The notes: a model not told the origin generated them from the letters alone. Positions 18,401-27,117 are shown, counted from the first letter of the stretch. The stretch: DNA of 64,000 nucleotides from Spirochaetota bacterium (GCA_029562645.1 JAKQUI010000048.1:1-64000); one strand, 5' to 3'. Numbers and translations are program-made.

Positions 18401-18851
18401 GGCAATCCACCATTAAAAAATTATGTCTCATAATTTCACATAGTGACTCCCATGTCAAGATCCCATGATAAAAATTTTAATTTTAATAAATAAAAAAAAT
18501 TACATGTTTATGTCGCATTATTGTAAACATATTATTATAATGTATACGATATTATATACAGCGTTAAAATACTTTATGTTCATATTTATTACTTATTCGA
18601 GGTTCAAAATAGATTCAAACTCGATTTACATGCACGAATAAACAACAAGGTGTGAATTATAGGATGTAACATTCTTCTCTAAATTCCAGAGCAGCAGGTC
18701 GAGTATGATGTCGTCAATAATCGGCTTTCTCGACGGGTTCGAGAACCGTCTACGTTTGCCTACTTGTACTCCAACATCCAAAGCTGCATGTCTAACAAGA
18801 TGTCATCGATAATCTGGTTCGTTAATCGTGCTCCTCTTGGAGCATGCGAAG
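18401..18851. other. AT-rich intergenic region with a tandem degenerate repeat
   Basis: The first 250 bp are extremely AT-rich and may include the terminase promoter. From 18690 to 18830 the sequence is less AT-rich and contains two degenerate copies of an 18-mer (18707-18724 and 18799-18816, about 15 of 18 identical). Read on the minus strand, the copies encode IIDDILLDMQLW and IIDDIILDLLLW, which resemble duplicated C-terminal helices of a lost gene. No intact gene is present. Confidence 0.4.
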
Positions 18852-18887
18852 AGGCCGCTGATGAAAATCAGCGGCCTTTGCTTTTTT
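18852..18887 (+). terminator. Rho-independent terminator hairpin
   Basis: A perfect 11-bp stem AGGCCGCTGAT / ATCAGCGGCCT with a GAAA tetraloop is followed by TTGCTTTTTT on the plus strand. The U-run orientation implies a plus-strand transcript ending here, although no plus-strand gene is evident just upstream. The right arm overlaps the last codons of the minus-strand etfA, so the hairpin may also act on that transcript. Confidence 0.75.
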
Positions 18888-19857
18888 CTGAATGAGTTTT
18901 CAGGACGAGCGGTACAAACGCGGAGAGGTCCGCTACAATACCGTAATCGGCGATGTCGAAGATCGCGGCATGGGGATCGGTGTTGATGGCGATGATGCAC
19001 TGAGAATCCTTCATGCCCACGACATGCTGGTGCGCGCCGGATATTCCGCAAGCGATGTACACGCGTGGCGCCACCCTCCTCCCGGTTACGCCGACCTGAC
19101 GCGAGTACGGGAGCCAGCGATTGTCCACGATCGGACGAGATGCGCCGATTGCGGAATCCCTGATGATGCCCGCGAACGATCGAATGAGCTCAAGGTTCTC
19201 CCGCGCGCCGATGCCCCTACCCGCCGATACGATGACATCGGCCTCTTCAAGACCCTCGTCCGTATCGCTCGATTCTTCAAGTGAAACCGGTTGTACCGCG
19301 TTCGGAGTGATGTTCGGACGGACCGTTCGCACCGCGGGAATGGATTCCGACGTCGTCACCCAGGTCGGCTCGGGGAATCCGCCGGGATTGAAGGTCGCAA
19401 CGACCGCTGTGGACGCGGGCGCGACAACCTGCCGGCACTTTCCGTTGAAGATCGAACGCGTGAAGAGCGGCGTGCCGTCCTTGAACGAGATCGAATCGAC
19501 CGCAGTGATGGATGACGCATTGTGCTGGATGGCCAGGCGCGAAACGGTATGCGCATTATTGACCGTGTTCGAAAAGCACATGCAGATTTCGCCCTCGAAC
19601 GTGAGGATTTCGTCCAGAAGCGCGGCAAGCAAGTCCGGGTTGGGGAGGCGAAGGCCGTGATGCTCGAGGGCGATGGTGGCGATGCCGAACTCATCGGAAC
19701 ATGACTGCGCATGTTTCGTACAATCGCTTCCGGGCACAATCGCGAGAATTCGTGACCGGTCATTTCCCGCCATTACCGCGGCGCATTTGAGCACGTCGAA
19801 GCTCTGTCGCGGTATCGAATTGTTTACGGTGTCGAGAACGAGATATACCCGGTCCAT
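18868..19857 (-). CDS. etfA: Electron transfer flavoprotein subunit alpha
   Basis: A protein of 329 residues starting [11 protein letters not shown]. The N-terminal alpha/beta domain is followed by the FAD-binding C-terminal domain with [50 protein letters not shown] and [18 protein letters not shown], the standard EtfA signatures. ETF carries electrons from acyl-CoA dehydrogenases to ETF:quinone oxidoreductase. The gene starts 2 bp after etfB, so the subunits are translationally coupled. The partner dehydrogenase is probably the ACAD at 22353. A terminator stem overlaps its last codons. Confidence 0.93.
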   Translation of the reverse strand: MDRVYLVLDTVNNSIPRQSFDVLKCAAVMAGNDRSRILAIVPGSDCTKHAQSCSDEFGIATIALEHHGLRLPNPDLLAALLDEILTFEGEICMCFSNTVNNAHTVSRLAIQHNASSITAVDSISFKDGTPLFTRSIFNGKCRQVVAPASTAVVATFNPGGFPEPTWVTTSESIPAVRTVRPNITPNAVQPVSLEESSDTDEGLEEADVIVSAGRGIGARENLELIRSFAGIIRDSAIGASRPIVDNRWLPYSRQVGVTGRRVAPRVYIACGISGAHQHVVGMKDSQCIIAINTDPHAAIFDIADYGIVADLSAFVPLVLKTHSEKSKGR

Positions 19858-19859
19858 GA

Positions 19860-20636
19860 TTATCTCAAAACGCCCTTCTCGTTCAGTAACGAAAGCAATA
19901 CTGCGGCTTTCTCGCCGGGCGTTCCGTCGATCATGATGACATTCTTGAGGCGCTCGGGAAAATCGATCGATTCCACCCGGTCTCTCCGTGCCGCCACGGT
20001 CGCCATATCGCATATAGCTGTTCGCGGTTCGACCTTCTTTGCCCGGAGAACGTTGGACAGAGACGGATATCGCGGCTGGTTGATGCCCGACTGGATCGTC
20101 AGGACGCAGGGCATGGGGAGATCGACCACCTCGTGACTGCCGCCGTCCAGCTCGATGCGCGCCCGAATCGTCCCCGTGTCGATATCGCATGACTGCGACA
20201 CGACAGATGCGGCGCACGGGACGCCTCTGAGCGCGGCCAGGGTCGGCCCGACCTGCGCCTGCATGAGGTCCTCGGACATGACGCCTGTCAGTATGAGATC
20301 GTATGATGTATCCGCGATGTAACCCGCGATGAGCGCGGCCGTCTGCGCAGCTGAAAGCGAGGGATCATCGACACGCAGGTGAATCGCGTCATGAGCGCCC
20401 TTCTCCAGCGCCTTTTTGACCACTGCCGCCGCGCGCGGCGGTCCCACGGTCAACGCGTCGATATGGACGTCGGCGTGTCGTTCTCCGATCAGAAGCGCCT
20501 CTTCCAGCGCGAACTCGTCGTAGCGGTTCATGATCCACGTGCAGCGCGTGTGTTCCTCGATCCAATGGGCCCGCTCGTCGAGTACGATCGGCGATTCGGA
20601 ATCGAGCACCTGCTTGATGCAGACGAGAATGCGCAT
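19860..20636 (-). CDS. etfB: Electron transfer flavoprotein subunit beta
   Basis: The start is placed at ATG 20636 (MRILVCIKQVLDSESPI), the family's usual N-terminus, giving 258 residues. Typical motifs are MNRYDEFALEEALLI, the AMP-binding LILTGVMSEDLMQAQVGPTLA (cf. the family's G.qa.D...gqvgp.lA) and LPMPCVLTIQSGINQPRYPS. In most EtfB proteins the recognition-loop region is G.QaiDgd. Here SEDLMQA is a variation. It forms the heterodimer with EtfA and lies 7 bp downstream of the nitroreductase gene. Confidence 0.93.
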   Translation of the reverse strand: MRILVCIKQVLDSESPIVLDERAHWIEEHTRCTWIMNRYDEFALEEALLIGERHADVHIDALTVGPPRAAAVVKKALEKGAHDAIHLRVDDPSLSAAQTAALIAGYIADTSYDLILTGVMSEDLMQAQVGPTLAALRGVPCAASVVSQSCDIDTGTIRARIELDGGSHEVVDLPMPCVLTIQSGINQPRYPSLSNVLRAKKVEPRTAICDMATVAARRDRVESIDFPERLKNVIMIDGTPGEKAAVLLSLLNEKGVLR

Positions 20637-20643
20637 ATACCGG

Positions 20644-21423
20644 TTAGACCTTTTTGATGAAACGCGCAGAATCATACCGAATTCGCTGTCCGTAGATCCC
20701 GCCCTCGGTGCGCTTCCCGGCTGCGATCACCATGACGACCGCCGAATCGCGCGGCAGTCCGAGCAATTTTTTGATGCGCTTCGAATCGTACCCCTCCATG
20801 GGACAGGTGTCGTAGCCGTATGCGCGAAACGAGAGCATGATATTTTCGGCGGCGAGCGCCGTCGTCTTGATCGCCCAGGTGCGAAGATGTGCGCGCGTGA
20901 CGGGTTCGCGGATGACGGGTGACGACAGTCCCTTTACAAAGAACGCTATTCGCTTTAGGAAGCCCAGGATGCCGAGGAATCCCTGCGTATATACGAACGG
21001 AACGATCTTCTTGTAGTACGCAATCGCCATTGCCGGGGCCTTGTCCGGTCCGGACGTGAAGAGGGTCACCATCTCCCGGGCATGCTGTCGCCAGGTCGCC
21101 GTGCGCGCGACGAGGACGATGAGCTCGGCGGCCTTGTTTGCCGCTATCTGCGATAGGCAATAGCGGGCGAGCTCCCGTTTTTTCTCGGGACTGGAAACCC
21201 AATAGATCTCCCACGGCTGCAGATTGGAAGAATTTGGCGCCAGGAGGCCATTTTCGATGCATGTTCGAACGATATCCTCAGGGATCTTCGTATCATCAAA
21301 AACACGGACCGAGCGGCGCGAATCGATGACCTTTTGGAATTCCCCGGGATCAATCGTTGGCGCCTTCTCGAAATACGTAAAGGTCTGTTCTTCAGAAAGG
21401 ATGGTCTTCTCTTTTGGGGACAT
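20644..21423 (-). CDS. Nitroreductase-family flavoprotein
   Basis: A 259-residue protein with the nitroreductase fold. IDSRRSVRVFDDTKIPEDIV is the FMN-phosphate binding start, LAPNSSNLQPWEIYWV the flavin-contact segment, and GYDTCPMEGYDSKRIKKLLG the C-terminal signature. It would use FMN and NAD(P)H to reduce an unknown acceptor. It is the first gene of the nitroreductase-etfB-etfA operon and is divergent from the acyl-CoA operon, which suggests a redox role in the same pathway. Confidence 0.85.
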   Translation of the reverse strand: MSPKEKTILSEEQTFTYFEKAPTIDPGEFQKVIDSRRSVRVFDDTKIPEDIVRTCIENGLLAPNSSNLQPWEIYWVSSPEKKRELARYCLSQIAANKAAELIVLVARTATWRQHAREMVTLFTSGPDKAPAMAIAYYKKIVPFVYTQGFLGILGFLKRIAFFVKGLSSPVIREPVTRAHLRTWAIKTTALAAENIMLSFRAYGYDTCPMEGYDSKRIKKLLGLPRDSAVVMVIAAGKRTEGGIYGQRIRYDSARFIKKV

Positions 21424-21558
21424 GTCTACCTCATGTTTTCATAATCTCAAAGAACCTATTCCAGCCATCTCGTACGGTTCAATTGGCAATGAACCTACTG
21501 TTATACGCTCTAATCGTAATAAAAAAATGGAAGGTTGATTTGTCAACAAAAAATATAG

Positions 21559-21568
21559 CGAGCGCTCG
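21559..21568. promoter_or_regulatory. Palindromic operator candidate CGAGCGCTCG
   Basis: A perfect 10-bp palindrome lies between the divergent nitroreductase and histidine-phosphatase genes, 10 bp upstream of TTGACA at 21578-21583, a good -35 for the plus-strand operon. GAGCGCTC-type palindromes are common in operators of TetR regulators of acyl-CoA genes. The TetR at 23551 is the natural candidate to bind it and could control both operons from one site. Confidence 0.5.
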
Positions 21569-21600
21569 AAATATTTATTGACATTTATAAACCACCATGC

Positions 21601-22326
21601 ATGATGGTCGTGGAGTTGAGAATTATTAGCACGATTTATTTCATACGGCATGGACAGGCCTCGTTCGGGAGCGGGAACTACGATAAGCTCTCCGATACGG
21701 GGATGCGCCAGGCGCGGCTTCTGGCGGAGCACTTCAATGCGCTGGGGATCCGCTTCGATGCCGCGTACTCCGGCACCCTTGTTCGACATGCCGAAACGGC
21801 GCAATCGTTCATGGGCGCCTACCCCGGGCCCGCGCCCGGGATCACCACGCTGGATGGATTAAACGAGTACCAGTCGCGGGAGATCCTTACGGCGCTTGTT
21901 CCGATACTCCTCGAGGAGCAGCCCTCGATGAAGGAACACTCAGGACGGTTGCTTCAGGACAAACGGTCGTTTCAAACCGTTTTCGAGGCGGTCATGCTGA
22001 TGTGGGCCTCCGGGCGGCACGATGTTCCCGGATTGCAACGCTGGCGCGACTTCCAGGACGCTGTCCGATCTGCGGTGACGCAGATCATGCGCACGGACGG
22101 ATCGGGGAAACGCGTGGCCGTGTTCACGTCGGGGGGGCCGATTTCGGTCATTGCGCAGCAGGCGCTCGGCCTGGACGACGGCGCAACGATGCGCCTCCGC
22201 GAACAGGTCGTGAACTCATCGGTGAGCAGATTCAAGTGCACACCGGAACGGATCATGATGTCGACGTTTAACGAATACACGCATCTCGAGCGCGCGGGGG
22301 ACGCGTCGCTCATCACCTATCGATAG
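21601..22326 (+). CDS. Histidine phosphatase-superfamily protein
   Basis: A 241-residue protein with the RHG catalytic motif near the N-terminus (TIYFIRHGQASFGSGNYDKL), then LSDTGMRQARLLAEHF, SGTLVRHAETAQ with the second Arg, and a late VFTSGGPISVIAQQAL where the second His of the fold usually stands as GH. In this gene the position reads TSGGPI, so the distal catalytic His may be displaced. It is the first gene of the acyl-CoA operon, and the ACAD gene starts 26 bp later. It might hydrolyse a phosphorylated CoA or hydroxy-acid intermediate. Confidence 0.8.
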   Translation: MMVVELRIISTIYFIRHGQASFGSGNYDKLSDTGMRQARLLAEHFNALGIRFDAAYSGTLVRHAETAQSFMGAYPGPAPGITTLDGLNEYQSREILTALVPILLEEQPSMKEHSGRLLQDKRSFQTVFEAVMLMWASGRHDVPGLQRWRDFQDAVRSAVTQIMRTDGSGKRVAVFTSGGPISVIAQQALGLDDGATMRLREQVVNSSVSRFKCTPERIMMSTFNEYTHLERAGDASLITYR

Positions 22327-22352
22327 CGCCCGAAGGCGCAGGGAGGACGACA

Positions 22353-23549
22353 ATGGATTTTGGCATATCGGAAAAGATGCAGGCGGTTCTCGGAATGATA
22401 AACGAGTTCGTGGACCGGGAGCTCATCCCGCTTGAGCGCGAGTTCCTGGTGAACGAGTTTCGCGACATGCTCCCGGTCCTCGAGCAAAAACGGGCGATGG
22501 TGAAAAAAATGGAGCTCTGGGGTCCCAATCACCCCACCGAGCTCGGCGGCATGGGGCTTTCCATGCTTGAGCACGGGCTGGTCTCCGAGGCGCTGGGGCG
22601 CTCGCCGCTCGGGCACTATGTGTTCGGTTGCCAGGCGCCGGATGCGGGCAACATCGAGATTCTGCATCAGCATGGGACCGAGGAACAGAAGGATGCATAT
22701 CTTGCCCCGCTCGCAGCCGGGAAGATTCGCAGTTGTTTCGCCATGACCGAGGTGGACATGCCCGGATCGAACCCGGTGATGATGGACACGACGGCCGTGA
22801 AGGACGGCGACGATTACGTGATCAACGGCCACAAGTGGTACACGACCGGCGCGGACGGCGCGACCTTCGCCATCGCGATGGCGATCACCGATCCCGAGGC
22901 GCCGGTGTACCTTCGGGCGAGCATGATCATCGTCCCGACCGATACGCCCGGGTATAATTTGGTGCGCAACATTCCCGTGATGGGCCACTCCGGCAGCGAC
23001 TATGCCAGTCACGGAGAGGTGCTGTTCCAGTCGTGCCGGGTGCCGCGGAAGAACCTTCTCGGGAAGGAGGGGATGGGATTCGTGATTGCGCAGGACCGGC
23101 TGGGGCCGGGGCGAATCCATCACTGCATGCGCTGGCTCGGCATCTGCAGCCGCGCCTTCGATCTGATGTGCCGGCGCGCGAACGAGCGGCCGATCGCGCC
23201 CAACGGAAAGACGCTCGCGACGCGGCAGATCGTCCAGGAGTGGGTGGCTGATTCCGCCGCGGAGATACAGGCGGCGCGCTTGATGACCCTCTACGCGGCG
23301 TGGCGGATGGACACCGCCGGCCACAAGGAGGCGCGCGACGATGTGAGCATGATCAAATACGTCGTGGCGAACACCATGCAGCGGGTGGTTGACCGCGCGC
23401 TCCAGGTCCATGGAGGTCTGGGGATGACCGACGACACCGTGCTCGCCTACTTCTTCCGACACGAGCGCGCCGCGCGGATCTACGACGGCGCCGACGAGGT
23501 CCACAAGACCTCGTTCGCGAAACGCTGCCTTGCGCGGTATGCCGGGTAA
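22353..23549 (+). CDS. Acyl-CoA dehydrogenase, ACAD10/11-like
   Basis: GGGAGG precedes ATG 22353. A protein of 398 residues, normal ACAD length. FAD and substrate segments are recognisable: CFAMTEVDMPGSNPVMMDTT, YVINGHKWYTTGADGATFAI, and the C-terminal VHGGLGMTDDTVLAYFFRHE with RIYDGADEVHKTSFAKR. The YDGADEVHK tail is typical of the ACAD10/ACAD11-like branch, which acts with an APH-type kinase. It would pass electrons to the EtfBA encoded in the divergent operon. The TetR gene begins just after the stop. Confidence 0.9.
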   Translation: MDFGISEKMQAVLGMINEFVDRELIPLEREFLVNEFRDMLPVLEQKRAMVKKMELWGPNHPTELGGMGLSMLEHGLVSEALGRSPLGHYVFGCQAPDAGNIEILHQHGTEEQKDAYLAPLAAGKIRSCFAMTEVDMPGSNPVMMDTTAVKDGDDYVINGHKWYTTGADGATFAIAMAITDPEAPVYLRASMIIVPTDTPGYNLVRNIPVMGHSGSDYASHGEVLFQSCRVPRKNLLGKEGMGFVIAQDRLGPGRIHHCMRWLGICSRAFDLMCRRANERPIAPNGKTLATRQIVQEWVADSAAEIQAARLMTLYAAWRMDTAGHKEARDDVSMIKYVVANTMQRVVDRALQVHGGLGMTDDTVLAYFFRHERAARIYDGADEVHKTSFAKRCLARYAG

Positions 23550-23550
23550 T

Positions 23551-24285
23551 ATGGCCGCCACTGCGGAACAGAGGGTCGGGTTTGGCGCCTTCCGCGCGGA
23601 GGTATCGCTCACGGTGGAGGACATCTGCCGCGACTACTTCCGGGAGAACCGCGCGACTCTTAAAATTAAAAAGGAGGCGGTCGCGGTCCCCAATCTCGCG
23701 GCGTTCGTGAACGCGACGCTCAAGCTGAGCAGCGCGGTGGGCTTCGACGCAATGAGCCTCAGGGACCTCTGCAGCGAATCGGGACTGAGCATGGGGGCGC
23801 TGTACGCGTACTTTTCGAGCAAGGACGAGCTGCTCACGATGATACAGCGTCAGGGACAGGCGACCGTGAAGCGCATCCTCGCGGAGCGGATCGACCATAT
23901 TCGCGATCCCCTGCCCCGCCTGCGCGTCGCGATACGGAGCCATCTGTACCTGAGCGAACTGTTGCACCAATGGTTTTATTTTTTCTTCATGGAAACGAAA
24001 AACCTGAAAAAGCAAAACCGCACGATCCCTATCGAGAGCGAATTGTACACCGAGCGGATCATCACCGACATCCTGACGGCGGGGCGTGACGAGGGCGTGT
24101 TCTCGGTGGAGAACATCGAGCTCACCGGCGCGGTGATCAAAGCGATGCTGCAGGATTGGTATCTCAAGCGCTGGAAGTATTCCCAGCGGAAGGTGACGGT
24201 GGACGAGTACGCCTCGTTCGTCGAAGGATTCATCGAATCGGCGATTGTCCGTGAACGCGCGCCCAACGGCGGCGAAAGGCCATAG
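23551..24285 (+). CDS. TetR-family transcriptional regulator
   Basis: The ATG at 23551 lies 1 bp after the ACAD stop. An in-frame ATG at 23539 is an alternative. The HTH region near residues 50-95 reads VGFDAMSLRDLCSESGLSMG followed by ALYAYFSSKDELL, the canonical TetR signature. It sits behind an unusually long N-terminal segment of about 45 residues that contains VEDICRDYFRENRATLKIKK. The C-terminal ligand domain is helical. It probably senses an acyl-CoA and represses this operon through the palindrome at 21559. Confidence 0.88.
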   Translation: MAATAEQRVGFGAFRAEVSLTVEDICRDYFRENRATLKIKKEAVAVPNLAAFVNATLKLSSAVGFDAMSLRDLCSESGLSMGALYAYFSSKDELLTMIQRQGQATVKRILAERIDHIRDPLPRLRVAIRSHLYLSELLHQWFYFFFMETKNLKKQNRTIPIESELYTERIITDILTAGRDEGVFSVENIELTGAVIKAMLQDWYLKRWKYSQRKVTVDEYASFVEGFIESAIVRERAPNGGERP

Positions 24286-24299
24286 CAAGGAGAAACGAC

Positions 24300-25370
24300 A
24301 TGGCACACATTGACCAACCATCAACCATTCGTTCCGGTGAAGAGCTCGATGCGGCAAAGGTCCGAGATTTTCTCTTGGGAGCCATACCCGGGCTCTCGGG
24401 TGACATTGCCATCAAGCAATTCCCAAGCGGGTTTTCGAATCTCACCTATCTTGTTTCCGTTGGCGATACGGAAATGATACTGCGACGGCCGCCGTTCGGC
24501 AAAAAAGCAAAGACCGCGCACGACATGGGGCGGGAATACCGAATGCTCACCGCGCTCAAGCCGCATTTTCCCTATTGCCCAACGGCGCTGGTCTACTCCG
24601 AGGACGAGGGCGTGATGGGGTGCCCGTTTTATGTCATGGAGCGCCTAAAGGGGATCATACTGAGAAAGGACCTTCCCGCCGGGATGGCGCTCGCCCCCGC
24701 AGAGGCGCGCAGACTCTCGGAGAACCTCATCGACGTGCTCGCCGAGCTCCATACGATCGATTACGCGGCCGCGGGCCTCGCGGAATTCGGAAAGCCGGAA
24801 GGGTATGTCCGCCGCCAGATCGATGGGTGGAGCGCGCGATACCGGGATGCGCGCACGACCGATGCGCCGGATTTCGAGCGGGTGATGGCGTGGCTGCATG
24901 ACACCATGCCGCCCGACTGCCCGCGCGTGTCCATCATCCACAACGACTTCAAGTTCGATAATGCGGTGCTCAATCCGGACGACCCGGTCGAGATCACCGG
25001 GCTCCTCGACTGGGAGATGGCGACCATCGGCGATCCGCTGATGGACCTGGGCTCGTCTCTCGCCTATTGGATCGAAAAGGACGATCCGCCGAACATGCAG
25101 GCCATACGGCTCATGCCCACGCATCTCGACGGGATGCTCACCCGGCGCGAGCAGGTCGCCCGCTATTCGGCGAAGACCGGCATCGCCGTCGGTTCGTTCG
25201 ACTACTACTATTGCTTCGGATTGTTTCGCCTCGCGGTGATTGCGCAACAGATCTACTATCGATACGTTCACGGCCAGACCAAGGACGAGCGTTTCAAGAT
25301 GCTCATCTTCGCGGTGAAGATCCTCGAGGAGACGGCGCGTGCGGTGATCGACGCGACGGACCATCGATAA
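24300..25370 (+). CDS. APH-type phosphotransferase (ACAD10/11 kinase or LvaA-like)
   Basis: A 356-residue protein with an aminoglycoside-phosphotransferase fold. The N-lobe carries GFSNLTYLVSVGDTEMILRR. The catalytic loop is IIHNDFKFDNAVL, with the Asp in the HxDxxxxN pattern, and the metal-binding segment is LLDWEMATIGDPLMDLG. This combination matches kinase domains of ACAD10/ACAD11 and the LvaA kinase that phosphorylates 4-hydroxyacyl-CoA. Adjacent ACAD, hydroxyacyl-CoA dehydrogenase and SDR genes support that role over antibiotic resistance. Confidence 0.87.
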   Translation: MAHIDQPSTIRSGEELDAAKVRDFLLGAIPGLSGDIAIKQFPSGFSNLTYLVSVGDTEMILRRPPFGKKAKTAHDMGREYRMLTALKPHFPYCPTALVYSEDEGVMGCPFYVMERLKGIILRKDLPAGMALAPAEARRLSENLIDVLAELHTIDYAAAGLAEFGKPEGYVRRQIDGWSARYRDARTTDAPDFERVMAWLHDTMPPDCPRVSIIHNDFKFDNAVLNPDDPVEITGLLDWEMATIGDPLMDLGSSLAYWIEKDDPPNMQAIRLMPTHLDGMLTRREQVARYSAKTGIAVGSFDYYYCFGLFRLAVIAQQIYYRYVHGQTKDERFKMLIFAVKILEETARAVIDATDHR

Positions 25371-25382
25371 GGGAGGGAGAGA

Positions 25383-26291
25383 ATGAAGATTGATGATGTG
25401 AAAAAGGTGCTCATAATCGGCGGCGGCACGATGGGACAGCAGATCAGCGTTCCCTGCGCGATCGGCGGCTACGATGTCGTGATCTACGACATCAAGAACG
25501 AGGTGCTGCAGACCGCGCGCGAGCGGATCGGACGGCTCGTGCAGGGCTTCGTCGACTGGAAGAAGATCACGCCGGAGGAGGCCGACGCCGCGCTCGCGCG
25601 GATCAGCATGACGACCGACGCCGCGGCGGCCGCGGCCGACGCCGACATCGTAAGCGAATCGGTCCCCGAGGACCCTTCGCTCAAGGGAAAGATCTTTTCG
25701 CAGTTTAATGCGCTGTGCCCGGAGCGGACCGTGTTCACGACCAACACCTCCACCCTGCTCCCGTCGATGTTCGCGGAGGCGACCGGTCGTCCCGACCGCT
25801 TTCTCGCCTTTCACTTCCACGACATCCGCATCACCAACGTCGTGGACATCATGCCGCACACGGGCACCGATCCCGCCGTGGTGTCGCTGGTGAAGGCGTT
25901 CGCTGAGCGGACCGGACAGCTTCCCATCATGATGACCAAGGAAAGCCACGGCTACGTATTCAATGCGATGATATCGACGCTGTTCTTCTCGGCGCAGACG
26001 CTCGCGGCGAACGGCGTCGCGTCCGTGGAGGACATCGACCGCGCCTGGATGGGCGTGACGCACATGATGGTGGGCCCCTTCGGCATGATGGACAGCGTGG
26101 GCATCGACACCGTCTGGCATATCACCAACTACTGGGCGCAGAAACGAAAGGACCCGCAGGCGATGAAGAACGCGGACCTCATGAAGCGGTATGTCGACGA
26201 GGGACGGCTGGGCCAGAAGACGCGAAAGGGATTCTACGAGTACCCGAATCCGAAATACAGCCAGCCGGAATTCCTCAAAGGGGCGCATTGA
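25383..26291 (+). CDS. 3-hydroxyacyl-CoA dehydrogenase
   Basis: GGGAGG precedes ATG 25383. A 302-residue protein with an N-terminal Rossmann motif VLIIGGGTMGQQISV, then SESVPEDPSLKGKIFSQF, TTNTSTLLPS, and the His-containing FLAFHFHDIRITNVVDIMPH. The C-terminal domain has GPFGMMDSVGIDTVWHI and RKGFYEY. It oxidises 3-hydroxyacyl-CoA with NAD+. The usual catalytic His-Glu pair (HFFNP...E) is represented as FHFHD...VVDIM, so the Glu position is Asp. It would take the product of the kinase/ACAD steps to a 3-ketoacyl-CoA. Confidence 0.88.
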   Translation: MKIDDVKKVLIIGGGTMGQQISVPCAIGGYDVVIYDIKNEVLQTARERIGRLVQGFVDWKKITPEEADAALARISMTTDAAAAAADADIVSESVPEDPSLKGKIFSQFNALCPERTVFTTNTSTLLPSMFAEATGRPDRFLAFHFHDIRITNVVDIMPHTGTDPAVVSLVKAFAERTGQLPIMMTKESHGYVFNAMISTLFFSAQTLAANGVASVEDIDRAWMGVTHMMVGPFGMMDSVGIDTVWHITNYWAQKRKDPQAMKNADLMKRYVDEGRLGQKTRKGFYEYPNPKYSQPEFLKGAH

Positions 26292-26342
26292 TACAAGAGC
26301 GCCGAAGGACATCTACGATACGATAACAGCGGAGGAAGCATC

Positions 26343-27107
26343 ATGAAGAACCTGTTTGATCTTACCGGGAAAATAGCGCTCGTGTCCGGTGCGAGCCGCG
26401 GGATCGGGGAATCGATCGCGAAGACCTTCGCGGCGTACGGCGCCGAGGTGGTGCTCACCAGCCGGAAGCGTGAAGGATTGACGGTCGTCGAAAAGGCGAT
26501 TGTCGCCGATGGCGGGAAAGCGAAATCCATTCCCTGCCACAACGGTAAAATGGAAGAGATCATCGCTCTCTTCAAGCAAATCGAGAGCGAGTATGGACGC
26601 ATCGACATACTGGTCAACAACGCCGCCACGAATTTCTATTTCGGCGACGTGCTGAACGCTCCGGAGGCGGCATGGGACAAGACCATGGAGGTAAACCTCA
26701 AGGGGTATTTTTTCATGAGCCAGCATGCCGCGAAAATGATGGTCGCGAAGGGCGGCGGCTCGATCGTCAATGTCGCGTCCATCAACGGCATTCGGCCGGC
26801 GCCCCTGCAGGGCGTCTACTCCATCACCAAGGCCGGCGTGATTGCCATGACAAAGTCGTTCGCGAAGGAGCTCGCGCCCTACAAAATCCGCGTCAATGCG
26901 CTTCTCCCGGGGCTCACGGACACCAAGTTCTCCTCGGTCATGATCGAGAACCAGGAGCTCATGGATACGCTAATCCTGCCCGCGATCCCCCTGCATCGGG
27001 CGGGGCAGCCGGACGAGATGGCGGGCGCGGCGCTCTACCTCGCCTCCGATGCATCGTCATTCACCACCGGCGCGACCATCGTCGTTGACGGCGGCGCGCT
27101 CGCCTGA
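26343..27107 (+). CDS. Short-chain dehydrogenase/reductase
   Basis: A classical SDR of 254 residues with every core motif: nucleotide binding ALVSGASRGIGESIA, NNAATNFYF in the NNAG position, catalytic Ser in NVASINGIRP, YSITKAG (YxxxK) and the C-terminal TTGATIVVDGGALA. It oxidises or reduces a hydroxyl on an unidentified substrate. As the last gene of the operon, 51 bp after the dehydrogenase, it may interconvert 4-oxo and 4-hydroxyacyl forms as proposed for SDRs near LvaA/ACAD11-type genes. Confidence 0.9.
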   Translation: MKNLFDLTGKIALVSGASRGIGESIAKTFAAYGAEVVLTSRKREGLTVVEKAIVADGGKAKSIPCHNGKMEEIIALFKQIESEYGRIDILVNNAATNFYFGDVLNAPEAAWDKTMEVNLKGYFFMSQHAAKMMVAKGGGSIVNVASINGIRPAPLQGVYSITKAGVIAMTKSFAKELAPYKIRVNALLPGLTDTKFSSVMIENQELMDTLILPAIPLHRAGQPDEMAGAALYLASDASSFTTGATIVVDGGALA

Positions 27108-27117
27108 CGCAATTGCG

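Noticed and set aside
18401-18690. AT-rich stretch as a replication origin
   Set aside because: No DnaA-box cluster or dnaA/dnaN neighbours. It lies between a terminase and catabolic genes.
22317-23624. Open frame of 435 codons on the minus strand opposite the ACAD gene
   Set aside because: Fully antisense to a conserved ACAD. No motif or start signal.
24645-26312. Open frame of 555 codons on the minus strand across the kinase and dehydrogenase genes
   Set aside because: Shadow of the APH-type kinase and hydroxyacyl-CoA dehydrogenase, with low-complexity Arg/His-rich sequence and no ribosome binding site.
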